Source: Bradyrhizobium hipponense (lineage in GTDB: Bacteria; Pseudomonadota; Alphaproteobacteria; Rhizobiales; Xanthobacteraceae). Taken from it: DNA of 64,000 bases. The notes beneath the pieces are model-generated. The model saw only the letters and a list, made by a program, of their open reading frames with translations. It was not told the origin of the DNA and did not search any database. A program made the position numbers and the translations under genes. The stretch lies in the NCBI RefSeq assembly GCF_008123965.1, contig NZ_VSTH01000001.1, positions 1 through 64,000 on the forward strand. Direction: 5' to 3'. Shown piece by piece: positions 8,786 through 18,129 of the stretch. Every line of letters starts with the position of its first letter. The first letter of the stretch is position 1.

Positions 8786-10672
8786 CTAGACATTGGCCGT
8801 TGTTCGCCACGTCGCCAAGGTCAGCAAGGTCCAGAGGGTGTAACTATAACGGGAATTTCCGTCAACGTGCTCTCGCCAGAGCCGCCGCACGGCATCCGGC
8901 TGCAGGAAGGGCGCCAGACAATCAGCCTCCCTGTCCAACAGCCTTTCTCCAAGCGACCTCAGGCCATGGCGCAGATAGCTTGCCACCGGAATATTGAAGC
9001 CCTTTTTAGTCCCCTGTGTCAGGTCCTTTGGCAGACCGTGTCTCTCGAGATAGGCGCGCAGAATGCGCTTGTCCGGACCGCGAAGCGGGCTGATCACCGC
9101 CACGTCGAGGCCATTGGCGAATTCCATGATGCGCCGGTCGAGGAACGGCACCCGCACCTCAACGCCGTGCGCCATGCTCATCGAATCGGTCTTCATTAGC
9201 ATGTCGCCAGGAAGATAGTAACGCTGATCCGCCTCTAGCGCCCGGTCCGCCGCGGAGCCTTCGGTGCCGAGTGCCGCGGCATATTCGTCGAGGGCGTCAG
9301 CCTCGCGATCAATGTCCTTCATTCCGGTGCCATAGAGGGTGTGGATCTGTTCGGGAAATAGATATCGCCGCCACTGCGGGTGTGGCCGCGCGCCGCCGTT
9401 CGCCATGCCGGCGAGCAATCGCGCGAATTTTTCCGCGGCTCCCACCTTGGCCTGGCTCGCCGCCGCTTTCGCAAACAGCGCGTCTGAAAGATGTCGCATC
9501 GCGAAATTCGGAAACAAAGGCCCCACGGCCGTTGCAAGCCGGGTAGCGCGATAGGTTTCGTAGCCGGCGAAGAACTCGTCGGCGCCATCCCCGGTCAGCA
9601 GGACGCGGACTTCCCGGCCGGCCTTCTGGCAAAGCGAATAAAATGCCAAAGCGCTCGAATCGGCCAGCTGGCCATCGACCTTGGCGACAACGTCCAGAAA
9701 GCGAATCTCGATATCTTCCCCGGTATCGATCGAAACAAAACGTTGGCGTAGATTGGTGTGTCTGGCGGTGACCGCGGCGAGTCCACTTTCGTCGAAGGCG
9801 GCTTCGCCGAAACTGGCGGTATAGGCCGACAGGTCCGAGCGACCAGGCAGCGCGGTGGCGATCAGCGCGCTGTCGATTCCGCCGCTCAACAACAGAGCGA
9901 CCGGCACGTCGCTGATGAGCTGATCATCGACCACCTCGGGCCAGAGCTGGTCGAAACGGGAAAGGGCTTCTTCGAAGCTCACGATCTTGGTGTGCCGCTT
10001 GGGTTGCCAGAAATGTTCGACGCGCCAACCGTTCCGGTCCGCGACGAGCGTGCTGCCGGGCGGCAGCGGCTCGATCCCGTCGATCAGGCTGCGCGCCGGT
10101 CCGGGATAGCCCTGCGCAAAGAACCGATGCAGGCTTTGCGGTGAAAGTTGCCGCGGCTGATCTTTCAGCGCAAGCAGAGCTTTGATCTCGCTTGCAAACC
10201 GCAACGACCGCCCAACGAAGGAAAAATAAAGGGGTTTGATCCCGATCGGATCTCTCGCCAGAATGAGGCGCTCGTTCACCTGATCCCAAAGCGCAATCGC
10301 GTACATGCCCTCGAATTTCAGGAACGCGTTTTTGCCCCAGAGACGATAACTGGGAGCGATGACTTCGGTATCGCAGCTGGTGTGGAACCTGGCACCCGCC
10401 GTGTGGCCGAGCGCTCGCCGAAGTTCAACGTCGTTGTAGAGCTCGCCATTGTAGGAGACCGCGATCTTCGCATGGGGATCGATCATTGGTTGGGCGCCGG
10501 CGGGCGACAGATCCCGGATCGCGAGCCTGCGATGTCCAAGACCGACATGGTCCTCGACCCAGATCCCGGAGCTATCCGGGCCCCTGTGTGCCAGGGTTTC
10601 AGTCATTTGAACGATGGACTGACGGGCGATGGGTTCACCATCGAAATTTACGATACCGGCAATTCCGCACAT
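8786..10672 (-). CDS. asnB: Asparagine synthase-type glutamine amidotransferase (copy 1)
   Basis: This 628-residue protein starts at ATG 10672, because the class II glutaminase needs Cys as residue 2 (MCGIAGIVNF). The open frame continues upstream but would bury the nucleophile. N-terminal features are RGPDSSG, RRLAIRD and SYNGELYN. The synthetase domain carries the PP-loop SGGIDSAL near residue 262 and LLTGDGADEFFAGY. In polysaccharide loci such proteins often amidate uronic acids rather than aspartate; WbpS is an example. Because it heads an operon of glycan genes, and a second copy lies at 20287-22125, a sugar-amide role is plausible but inferred. Confidence 0.88.
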   Translation of the reverse strand: MCGIAGIVNFDGEPIARQSIVQMTETLAHRGPDSSGIWVEDHVGLGHRRLAIRDLSPAGAQPMIDPHAKIAVSYNGELYNDVELRRALGHTAGARFHTSCDTEVIAPSYRLWGKNAFLKFEGMYAIALWDQVNERLILARDPIGIKPLYFSFVGRSLRFASEIKALLALKDQPRQLSPQSLHRFFAQGYPGPARSLIDGIEPLPPGSTLVADRNGWRVEHFWQPKRHTKIVSFEEALSRFDQLWPEVVDDQLISDVPVALLLSGGIDSALIATALPGRSDLSAYTASFGEAAFDESGLAAVTARHTNLRQRFVSIDTGEDIEIRFLDVVAKVDGQLADSSALAFYSLCQKAGREVRVLLTGDGADEFFAGYETYRATRLATAVGPLFPNFAMRHLSDALFAKAAASQAKVGAAEKFARLLAGMANGGARPHPQWRRYLFPEQIHTLYGTGMKDIDREADALDEYAAALGTEGSAADRALEADQRYYLPGDMLMKTDSMSMAHGVEVRVPFLDRRIMEFANGLDVAVISPLRGPDKRILRAYLERHGLPKDLTQGTKKGFNIPVASYLRHGLRSLGERLLDREADCLAPFLQPDAVRRLWREHVDGNSRYSYTLWTLLTLATWRTTANV

Positions 10673-11110
10673 TTCAATCGATCGCTTTCGCCCTGAAGCT
10701 GCAGCCCTTAGCATAGCGGCAAATGTACCGCTAGCGAGAGCAGGTGCGGGATCGGGACGGATGCCGGGAGCGCCGCTCCCGCAAATCGGAATACACGATG
10801 CGATCACCGTGATTGGAGGGTTGGTACGAGAATAAACGAGTTGGTATGGAAACAGACCGGAAGACCCGTAATCTGTCGAGAAGGGTAGAACCCAACCACT
10901 TCGAGCCGCTATAACCGTGCCATCGCCTAGATCTCCATGCCCATCAAGGGAGCCTCGAATCGATCCTCAGACCGTGGTTAGAACGTGGGCGATTGCGGAA
11001 AGAGCCCCGCCAGCGTGAATCGGCGGCCTTTGATTTTGTGGGTAATCAAACGTCTGCGAATCCGTCAGCCAGCCCTTGGTGATAAGTGCTCATGTATCGA
11101 AGGAAATCGT
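10673..11110. other. Divergent intergenic region
   Basis: This 438-bp gap separates the leftward asnB operon from a small rightward gene and probably holds promoters for both. I see no gene in it. An AAGGAAA ribosome binding site precedes the ATG at 11111. Confidence 0.4.
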
Positions 11111-11476
11111 ATGTTCAAGGAAAACTGGCGGGTAATTTTGGTGACGTTGCTTGCGGCAAACCTCGTCTTCATGGGCCTCCTAGAAATGCAGAGGCTTGCG
11201 ATATGGCGGACCGAAGAAGCATATTTTAAGCAGATCCAGCAACCATCAACCGAACGATTTGACATCTTGGCCAAGGAATTAGCTGAGGCCAAGAAGACCG
11301 AAACAATGTATCTGGACCTGATCTACAGGGCATTGGCCGAATTGAATCTTCGCATGACCAAGGTAGAAAAAGCCACGGAAGAAATCCCGGCCAACGTCGC
11401 GGAAACAAGAGCAATTCGGGCCGACGTGGACGCGTTGAAAGCTACAGTAGAGCGAGCCGCCACCGCAAAACCATAG
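11111..11476 (+). CDS. Small membrane-anchored coiled-coil protein
   Basis: This protein has about 121 residues starting at ATG 11111, which has a good AAGGAAA ribosome binding site; the frame is open further upstream without one. Residues 7-23 form one hydrophobic segment (VILVTLLAANLVFMGLL), and the rest is charged, helical and heptad-like, ending in an Ala-rich tail. It would sit in the inner membrane with the coiled coil on one face. I do not recognise a family. Its position at the border of the polysaccharide operons hints at an envelope role but proves nothing. Confidence 0.6.
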   Translation: MFKENWRVILVTLLAANLVFMGLLEMQRLAIWRTEEAYFKQIQQPSTERFDILAKELAEAKKTETMYLDLIYRALAELNLRMTKVEKATEEIPANVAETRAIRADVDALKATVERAATAKP

Positions 11477-11529
11477 TTGCCCAAAGGCAGGCGTTATCAG
11501 CTTTGAAACCCTGCCGATGGAGGTCGCTC

Positions 11530-11615
11530 ATGCATCAGTCCAGTGAGCGTATCGGTGCGATTGCTGCCGCTTTGGCCAAGGGCTGGCCCATCCCGAGAAG
11601 ACATTGACGCAAGGT
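11530..11615 (+). pseudogene. N-terminal fragment of an ERF-family recombination protein
   Basis: The ATG at 11530 opens MHQSSERIGAIAAALAK. After a frameshift near 11580 another frame reads HPEKTLTQG. I recall rhizobial ERF-superfamily (single-strand annealing) proteins beginning with just this pattern, a serine-rich start, AAALAKAQ, then NPEK-LTA. Only about 30 codons remain. This would be a relic of a prophage or integrated element. The assignment rests on memory of the N-terminal motif. Confidence 0.45.
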
Positions 11616-11843
11616 AGCACAAGGAGTCATGGCGTTCAATAAATTGTCCTCAAGGAACCTGCTCAGATTGGTCAATTACGGAGGCAGCTTCACTGGCAAC
11701 CGATCTTGGGCGATCGTCAAGATACGATTTTGCCCTTTAGAACCTTGCGACCGCTGATGGAACGTGGGATTTCAGATGGACGTCATTCTCTGTAGGCAGG
11801 AGCCGTAGCACCGGTAGATCCGAAGTCCGAGACCAGTGAGCTA
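11616..11843. other. Upstream region of the capD-like gene
   Basis: No gene is visible between the ERF relic and the ATG at 11844. The stretch probably contains the promoter of the dehydratase gene. I cannot place -35/-10 elements with confidence. Confidence 0.35.
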
Positions 11844-13751
11844 ATGACGCGTCTTTCGCATCTCAACTTGCGCAATTTCCTGATCGCGCTCCACGACCTG
11901 CTGGCGACCACGGCGGCGCTTTTTGCCGCCTTCTATCTGCGGTTCGAGGGTGGCGACGGCTTCTTCGACCGCCTGCCGCTGCTGTTCCAGATCCTGCCCT
12001 ACTTCCTCGCCTTCAGCGTGGTCGTGTTCTTCATCTTCAACCTGACCACGACGAAATGGCGCTTCATCTCGCTGCCTGACGCGCTGAACATCACCCGGGT
12101 CGCGACCGTGCTGACGGTTGCCCTGCTCGTGCTCGACTACATCTTCGTCGCCCCCAACGTCCGCGGCGCCTTTTTCCTCGGCAAGATGACGATCGTCCTC
12201 TACTGGTTCCTCGAGGTCTCCTTCCTCAGCGCGCTGCGCATGACCTATCGTTACTTCCGTTATACGCGGGTGCGGCGGCATGCGAGGACCGATGAAGCCG
12301 CCCCGACGCTGCTGATCGGCCGGGCCGCGGATGCGGAGGTGCTGTTGCGCGGCATCGAAAGCGGGGCGATCAAGCGCATCTGGCCGGTCGGCGTATTGTC
12401 GCCGTCGCTTGCGGACCGGGGCCAGTTCATCCGCAACGTGCCGGTGCTGGGCGGCCTCGACGATGTCGAGGACGTCATCGCGGACTTCGCCAAGCGCAAC
12501 AAGCCGATCATCCGCATCATCATGACACCGTCGGCGTTCGAGCCGGAGGCGCATCCGGAATCGATCCTGCTGCGGGCGCGCAAGCTCGGCGTGATCGTCA
12601 ACCGGATGCCTTCGCTCGAGAGCGGCGATACGCCGCGACTCACGGCCGTCGCGGTCGAGGACCTCCTGCTGCGGCCGAGCGAGAACATCGACTATGCGCG
12701 GCTCGAAGCCCTGATCAGGGGCAAGGCGGTGATCGTCACCGGCGGCGGCGGCTCGATCGGTTCGGAGATCTGCGAGCGCGTCGTCGCCTTCGGCGCCGCG
12801 CGTCTGCTGATCGTGGAAAATTCCGAACCGGCGCTCTACGCGATCACCGAAGCTCTCACCTGCAAGGCAGCCGAGGTTGAAGGGCGGATTGCCGACATTC
12901 GCGACTGCGAGCGCATCATGCGCCTGATGACCGAGTTCAGGCCGGACATCGTGTTCCACGCCGCTGCGCTCAAGCACGTGCCGATCCTCGAGCGCGACTG
13001 GAGCGAGGGCGTCAAGACCAACATTTTCGGCTCCATCAATGTGGCGGATGCCGCCGTTGCCGCCGGCGCGGAAACCATGGTGATGATCTCGACCGACAAG
13101 GCGATCGAGCCGGTGTCGATGCTCGGCCTGACCAAACGGTTTGCCGAGATGTACTGCCAGGCGCTGGATCACGACCTCGCGGCGGCGGCGCGCGGCGCCA
13201 AGTCGCCGATGCGGCTGATCTCGGTCCGGTTTGGTAACGTGCTGGCCTCGAACGGCTCGGTGGTGCCGAAATTCAAGGCGCAGATCGAGGCCGGCGGCCC
13301 GGTGACGGTGACGCATCCCGATATGGTCCGTTACTTCATGACCATCCGCGAAGCCTGTGATCTCGTCATCACCGCGGCCACGCACGCGCTCGGAACGCCG
13401 CGTCCCGACGTCTCGGTCTACGTGCTCAACATGGGCCAGCCGGTCAAGATCGTCGATCTCGCCGAGCGTATGATCCGCCTCTCCGGCCTGCAACCCGGCT
13501 ACGACATCGAGATCGTGTTCACCGGCATGCGGCCGGGCGAGCGGCTGCATGAAATCCTGTTCGCCTCCGAGGAGCCGACCCGCGAGATCGGCGTGGCGGG
13601 CATTATGGCCGCGCAGCCGAAGGAGCCGCCGATGCTGACGGTGCGCAAATGGATCGCGGCGCTCGAGCAGGCCGTCGCGCGCGAGGATCGCGCGACCATC
13701 AGGGCCATCCTGAAGGATGCGGTGCCGGAATTCGGGTCGACCGCGGCCTGA
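11844..13751 (+). CDS. capD: Membrane-bound nucleotide-sugar 4,6-dehydratase (WbpM/CapD/FlaA1-like)
   Basis: This 635-residue protein has four N-terminal membrane segments (residues 12-32, 48-66, 85-103, 112-131), a CoA-binding-like middle domain, and an SDR domain with TGGGGSIGSE at 299-308. The active site has STDKAIEP followed by SMLGLTK, the Met-xxx-Lys variant seen in WbpM-type UDP-GlcNAc C4,6-dehydratases in place of Tyr-xxx-Lys. Members convert UDP-GlcNAc to a 4-keto-6-deoxy sugar, the first step towards QuiNAc, FucNAc or diamino sugars. It is clearly GC-richer than the flanking leftward operons. The stop is followed at once by the GT4 gene. Confidence 0.88.
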   Translation: MTRLSHLNLRNFLIALHDLLATTAALFAAFYLRFEGGDGFFDRLPLLFQILPYFLAFSVVVFFIFNLTTTKWRFISLPDALNITRVATVLTVALLVLDYIFVAPNVRGAFFLGKMTIVLYWFLEVSFLSALRMTYRYFRYTRVRRHARTDEAAPTLLIGRAADAEVLLRGIESGAIKRIWPVGVLSPSLADRGQFIRNVPVLGGLDDVEDVIADFAKRNKPIIRIIMTPSAFEPEAHPESILLRARKLGVIVNRMPSLESGDTPRLTAVAVEDLLLRPSENIDYARLEALIRGKAVIVTGGGGSIGSEICERVVAFGAARLLIVENSEPALYAITEALTCKAAEVEGRIADIRDCERIMRLMTEFRPDIVFHAAALKHVPILERDWSEGVKTNIFGSINVADAAVAAGAETMVMISTDKAIEPVSMLGLTKRFAEMYCQALDHDLAAAARGAKSPMRLISVRFGNVLASNGSVVPKFKAQIEAGGPVTVTHPDMVRYFMTIREACDLVITAATHALGTPRPDVSVYVLNMGQPVKIVDLAERMIRLSGLQPGYDIEIVFTGMRPGERLHEILFASEEPTREIGVAGIMAAQPKEPPMLTVRKWIAALEQAVAREDRATIRAILKDAVPEFGSTAA

Positions 13752-13753
13752 CC

Positions 13754-14974
13754 ATGCAGCCTCGAGGCAAGATCGTCGTAGCGAGCCAGCATTATCCGCC
13801 GGATACCAGCACGACGGCCGTAATCATGGCTGAGATAGCCTGCCGTCTCGCCGCCGAGCACGAGGTCGTCGTGCTCTCGGGCTGGCCGGGCGCATTGTCG
13901 GCTTCGCAGACCAGTCCCGGCAGGCCGCGCGTCGTCGCAATCAAGAACCACATGGCAGGCAAGGCGGCGCTGCTGCGGCGTGCGGTGTCGGAGCTCATGT
14001 TCGCGGCGCGCACGTTCTTCGCATTGATACGGCAGCTGAGGCGAGGGGACGTCGTGCTCACGGTCACCGCGCCGTTCATGCTGCCCTACGCGGTGGCCGC
14101 GGCAGCCAGGCTCAGGGGCGCGCGCTCGGCGCTGATCATGCACGACCTCTTTCCGGACGTCTTGGTGATGGCGGGCCTCTTGAAGCCCGGCTCGTTCGTG
14201 ACGCGGACGATGCGGGCCGCCAACGGCCTGATGTTCCGCGCGCTCAATGCGGTCATCACCATCGGCCGCGACGCGGAGCGGCCGCTTCTGAGCTATTCCG
14301 GCATGACGCGGAACAAGATCCGCTTCATCCCGAACTGGGCGACGCTGGTGCCCGGCGCCCGCCCGATCACACCGGAGAATCCGTTCCGCAAGGCACTGTC
14401 GGCGCGCTTCGTCGTCGGCCTGTCGGGCAATCTCGGCTTCACCCATGATCCGGAGATCGTGTTCGAGGCGGCGCGCCTCTTGAAGGATCAGTCGGAGATT
14501 CATTTTCTGCTTTCCGGCTGGGGCATCGGCTTCGAGCAGTTGAAGCAGTTGCAGGCTGAGGCGAAACTCACCAATGTCACCTTCGTGGCGCGGGTCGAGG
14601 ATGCCGAGCTCGAGGCATTCCTGGCGGCGGCCAATCTCTGGATCATTCCATACCGGAAGGACGTTGCGGGGGTGTCGGTGCCGAGCCGGTTCTATAATCT
14701 GCTGGCGGTTGGCCGTCCCGTGGCGCTGGTGTCCGAGCCGGAGGCCGAGGCCGCGTTGACGGTGGTGGAGAACGGGCTCGGCTGGGTGGTGACGCCCGGC
14801 CGCGCCGATCAGCTGGCCGACGCGATCCGTGCGGCATCCCGTTCCGACGAGGGAGCCATGGCGGGGCGCGCGGTGAAGGCGGCTGCAAAGTTCGACCGGA
14901 CCGCCGCGATGAACGCCTATGCCGGCCTGATCGGCGAATTGTTGCGGAACCCTGTTCTGGCAGAGCAAAGATGA
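13754..14974 (+). CDS. GT4 glycosyltransferase (WcaI/WbuB-like)
   Basis: This protein has about 406 residues starting at ATG 13754, two bases after the dehydratase stop; the open frame upstream only overlaps that gene. The N-terminal Rossmann domain starts KIVVASQHYPPDTS. The C-terminal domain has GLSGNLGFTHDPE and the sugar-nucleotide region PSRFYNLLAVGRPVALV with acidic residues after it. WbuB-like enzymes transfer a deoxy-amino sugar such as FucNAc. Pairing with a WbpM-like dehydratase fits that use. The pair forms a short rightward operon ending convergently with the leftward gene at 15038. Confidence 0.83.
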   Translation: MQPRGKIVVASQHYPPDTSTTAVIMAEIACRLAAEHEVVVLSGWPGALSASQTSPGRPRVVAIKNHMAGKAALLRRAVSELMFAARTFFALIRQLRRGDVVLTVTAPFMLPYAVAAAARLRGARSALIMHDLFPDVLVMAGLLKPGSFVTRTMRAANGLMFRALNAVITIGRDAERPLLSYSGMTRNKIRFIPNWATLVPGARPITPENPFRKALSARFVVGLSGNLGFTHDPEIVFEAARLLKDQSEIHFLLSGWGIGFEQLKQLQAEAKLTNVTFVARVEDAELEAFLAAANLWIIPYRKDVAGVSVPSRFYNLLAVGRPVALVSEPEAEAALTVVENGLGWVVTPGRADQLADAIRAASRSDEGAMAGRAVKAAAKFDRTAAMNAYAGLIGELLRNPVLAEQR

Positions 14975-15037
14975 GCAACGCACGGACATATTACGCCGGT
15001 GTCGATGGAGTAGTTGCCGAGCTCGCCGATGAGGTGC

Positions 15038-15970
15038 TTAGGAAGAGGTGCCCACAGCCAGACGCAATCCCTGCGTCATGCTGAGCGGCGGCGTCCAGCC
15101 GGTCGACAGCGCGGCGGAAGGGTCAATCTCCATGGATCCTACCAGGCTATGGCGCAGCTCCGGCCTTATAGCTTGGAGGGCGAACGTCAGGACCCCCGAA
15201 GGCACCGGCAACAGGATAGCGGTCCGGTTCATCGCCTGTCCGATCCGGCGAACGAAAGCAGTCGTCGAAATCTGCTCGTCGTCCGCGACGAGGAAAATGC
15301 GGTAAGGAGGAGCCACCGGAAGGGCGATCAAATGTGCGACAAAGGACGCAAGATTTTGCACGCTGATGAACGCCCGCTTGTTATCGACCAGACCAAGCGG
15401 AAGCGGGATCCGCCGTCTGATTGCGCCAACGAGGTGACGGAAATTACCAAGCGCTTCGCGTCCATAGACCAGTGGCGGGCGCACAACAGCTACTCGCATC
15501 TCGGATTGAGACGCCAGGCTCTGCAGGGCGGCCTCAGCCGCCGCCTTGGACCGTCCATAAACGCCGCGCGGCACCACGGCGTCGTCCGGCGTGAATGGCC
15601 CTCGTCCATCGGTCGAGCTTCCGTTGACCAGGATTGTGCTCAGAAACACGAACGTGGACACCCCTGCCCGCGCGGCGGCTTGGGCCAGTTGCATCGTACC
15701 CTGCGCATTCACCGCGTCGTACAGCTCAGCCGCACGCTCGTCGTTCGGGTGGTGTACGCGGGCAGCCAGATGGACCACCGCGTCTACTCCCGCGAGTGCT
15801 GCATCCCAACTGAGGGGCGACTCAATCGAACCGACCACGACATCGTTCTCTCCGGTCCGGCCGGCACGTAGCGCCCGGCGCACGCGATAGCCGCGGCTCT
15901 CAAGCAACGGGACAAGATTGCGTCCGATAAATCCGGTTGCACCGGTGACGAGGACGACCGGTTGGTTCAT
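15038..15970 (-). CDS. NAD-dependent epimerase/dehydratase (extended SDR)
   Basis: This 310-residue protein has VTGATGFIGRNL at residues 8-19 and the Tyr-Lys pair in GVYGRSKAAAE near residue 137. The family includes UDP-sugar 4-epimerases and 4-keto reductases of the WbpV/WbuV type, which reduce the product of WbpM-type enzymes. With the capD-like dehydratase 1.3 kb away, a 4-keto-reductase role is a reasonable inference, but substrate cannot be read directly. It is the last gene of the long leftward operon, 28 bp downstream of a GT4 gene. Confidence 0.78.
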   Translation of the reverse strand: MNQPVVLVTGATGFIGRNLVPLLESRGYRVRRALRAGRTGENDVVVGSIESPLSWDAALAGVDAVVHLAARVHHPNDERAAELYDAVNAQGTMQLAQAAARAGVSTFVFLSTILVNGSSTDGRGPFTPDDAVVPRGVYGRSKAAAEAALQSLASQSEMRVAVVRPPLVYGREALGNFRHLVGAIRRRIPLPLGLVDNKRAFISVQNLASFVAHLIALPVAPPYRIFLVADDEQISTTAFVRRIGQAMNRTAILLPVPSGVLTFALQAIRPELRHSLVGSMEIDPSAALSTGWTPPLSMTQGLRLAVGTSS

Positions 15971-15997
15971 GGCGGTGCGCGCTCCAGCAGATTCCGC

Positions 15998-17164
15998 TCA
16001 ATATCGATGCGTTCGAACGACCCTTTTGATCGTCGAGGCGAAGCTCTCCGCGAACTCCCGCACCCGCTCGCTCAGCTGCTCGTTCATCTCGCGCACCACA
16101 AAGGCGGGGCGCACGAAAGCCTGCAAATGGGCGGCAAGCGCAGCAACATCGTCCGTGCCAAAATATCGTGCGCGCTCTCCAGCCTGCTCACGGTGCACGT
16201 CGATATCTGACAGCATCATCGGCACGCCGAACGACTTTGCTTCCTCGACCGTGGTGCTCCAGCCCTCGAAGCGAGATGGATTGATCAGCGCGGCACTGGC
16301 ACGCAGAAGGGCATAGACTTCGGCGAGCGGAATCATGCCGAGGTAGCGGAACTGCTGCGCCAGGCCGCGGCCTGCCGCTTCACGCACTATTTGATCGAGA
16401 TATCCCGGATCATTCGGATCACCACCGCCGGATACAACGACAACCGGATTGACGCCTCGCTGCGCAAGCAGCGCAAGCGCGTCTATGACAATCCCATGAT
16501 TCTTGTGACGCCAGAACTGGTTGGGGACATAGAAAAACGTTCTCGGCAGATCATACTTCTGGAGCACCTGCACCGGATCCAGCTTGAGCAGTTCGGCCGA
16601 AGGCTCGCTGGCGAACCTCACGACTGCGGTTCGGCCCGTGGTGCTCGGATAGTAGGAAAGGCAGTCGCGCTCGGCGCTGCGGCTGCTCAGAATGATGGTG
16701 CGGCCGGAGAGGACCTGCAGCTGAAAACCCAGTTCACGCCGGCGCCTCGCCTTGTTTGAGAACAAATGTGGCAACTGCCGATGCTGGAAGTCCGGGATCC
16801 AGGCCACGGTCGGATAGGGAGACTTCCATCCGAAGAAGCGGGCGTTCTCCCAGATCGCATCGATTTTGTGGCTGCGAAAGCTGGATATCGCACCGCGATC
16901 CTGGGCGAACATGGTTGGCAGCAACGAAATCATCGCAGAGCGATCGAAACGCACCGAGCAAACGGTCTCGGTCGCCGGCACCTGTCGAATGGACGCGAGT
17001 TCGCTGGCATCGTGACCTTCGCCCGCGAACACCACAGGCGTAATCACGCCCGGGCAGTATTTTGCAAGGGCGTGGAACAGGTTCAGCTGATAATTGTAAC
17101 CGCCCGCCCAAGCGTTGCAAGAAATCAAGGTGAAGGCGAGCCGGATGGGGGGAGCGATGCTCAA
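15998..17164 (-). CDS. GT4 glycosyltransferase
   Basis: This 388-residue GT-B protein has FYVPNQFWRHKNH near residue 213 as the start of the nucleotide-binding half. INPSRFEGWSTTVEEAKSFG is the E-x7-E donor-site motif of family GT4. The start is a TTG at 17164 overlapping the upstream stop (TTGA), so translation is probably coupled to the epimerase gene. Donor and acceptor are unknown. Confidence 0.82.
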   Translation of the reverse strand: MSIAPPIRLAFTLISCNAWAGGYNYQLNLFHALAKYCPGVITPVVFAGEGHDASELASIRQVPATETVCSVRFDRSAMISLLPTMFAQDRGAISSFRSHKIDAIWENARFFGWKSPYPTVAWIPDFQHRQLPHLFSNKARRRRELGFQLQVLSGRTIILSSRSAERDCLSYYPSTTGRTAVVRFASEPSAELLKLDPVQVLQKYDLPRTFFYVPNQFWRHKNHGIVIDALALLAQRGVNPVVVVSGGGDPNDPGYLDQIVREAAGRGLAQQFRYLGMIPLAEVYALLRASAALINPSRFEGWSTTVEEAKSFGVPMMLSDIDVHREQAGERARYFGTDDVAALAAHLQAFVRPAFVVREMNEQLSERVREFAESFASTIKRVVRTHRY

Positions 17165-18087
17165 TGCGACTGCCCCTTGAACCAGCTTACATATTGGGCG
17201 ATGCCGTCATGCACCGGAATGCGCCAGTTGAACGGAAGGACGGCAAGTTGCCCGGCGTCGGCGACCAGGCTAAAGGGATCGCCAGCGCGGACAATGCCCG
17301 AAAACCGCACCGCTATATTGCCACCCCAGGCGTTCGTCACGATTTGGGCGATCTCAGCGACGCTGGTCGGGATGCCGCTGCCGCCATTCAGCACCTTCAG
17401 GGGCGTACTGTCACCGTGCTGGAGCCTCGCAAGGAGCCGCACGACATCCCGTACATCGATCCAGTCACGCGACTCGTTGCCGGTGCCCCCGAGCATGAGC
17501 TCGCGTTGACCTTGTCCAAGCCGCACACAGAGGTCCCACAACAGCTGCTTGCGCAGCGAGGGACCATAGACCGAGAATAAGCGGACAATGGTCACACGGA
17601 TACCGAAGGAATCTGCGTAGCTGCGGCAAAGGTGCTCCATAATCAGCTTGTGATGACCATAGGGCGACATGGGCTGCGTGCTGGCCTGCTCCGAAATCGC
17701 GCAAGCATGATGCGCACCGTACACCGCCGCGCTAGAGGCGACGACCAGCCGGCACTCGCGCGCGGAATAGCGCAGCCACTCCAGCAGGCTCGCCGTCGCG
17801 CCGACGGTGCGAGAGAAGTCTTCATAAGGTTGCTCGATCGAACGCGCGACCGATGAACCGCCGGCGAGATGGAAGATGGCGCCGGGAGCGCCCCCGCGCT
17901 CAACAAGGCCGTCCAGATTCGGCGCGCTGATCTCGCCATTAATCCAGTCAGACAGCCCAAGCTTCCGTCGATCGGTCTCGTCGATAGCACCGTGACCGAT
18001 GCCATACACTCTTTCGCCCTCCCGTGCGAGATGAGCGATGAGATGACGCCCGATGAAGCCATTGCCGCCGGTGACCCAAACGCTCAT
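17161..18087 (-). CDS. NAD-dependent epimerase/dehydratase (extended SDR)
   Basis: This 308-residue protein has the NAD motif VTGGNGFIGRHL at residues 4-15 and the catalytic Tyr-Lys pair in MSPYGHHKLIME near residue 146. FSVYGPSLRKQL follows the catalytic site, as in UDP-glucose 4-epimerase and dTDP- or GDP-sugar reductases. The ATG at 18087 lies 42 bp after the acyltransferase stop, and its own stop overlaps the next start. It is probably a sugar epimerase or reductase for this locus; substrate unknown. Confidence 0.78.
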   Translation of the reverse strand: MSVWVTGGNGFIGRHLIAHLAREGERVYGIGHGAIDETDRRKLGLSDWINGEISAPNLDGLVERGGAPGAIFHLAGGSSVARSIEQPYEDFSRTVGATASLLEWLRYSARECRLVVASSAAVYGAHHACAISEQASTQPMSPYGHHKLIMEHLCRSYADSFGIRVTIVRLFSVYGPSLRKQLLWDLCVRLGQGQRELMLGGTGNESRDWIDVRDVVRLLARLQHGDSTPLKVLNGGSGIPTSVAEIAQIVTNAWGGNIAVRFSGIVRAGDPFSLVADAGQLAVLPFNWRIPVHDGIAQYVSWFKGQSH

Positions 18088-18129
18088 GGGGCACCCTTGT
18101 GGCAGGTCAGATGGATGCGGTCGGCCGGA

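Noticed and set aside
11841..13550. Long minus-strand ORF of 569 codons opposite the capD-like gene
   Set aside because: It is the mirror image of a strong plus-strand gene with clear domains. Its translation is His/Arg/Asp-rich and low in hydrophobic residues, as expected of a shadow frame in GC-rich DNA.
13499..14989. Minus-strand ORF of 496 codons opposite the GT4 gene
   Set aside because: Shadow frame of the same kind, rich in Arg and His with no domain.
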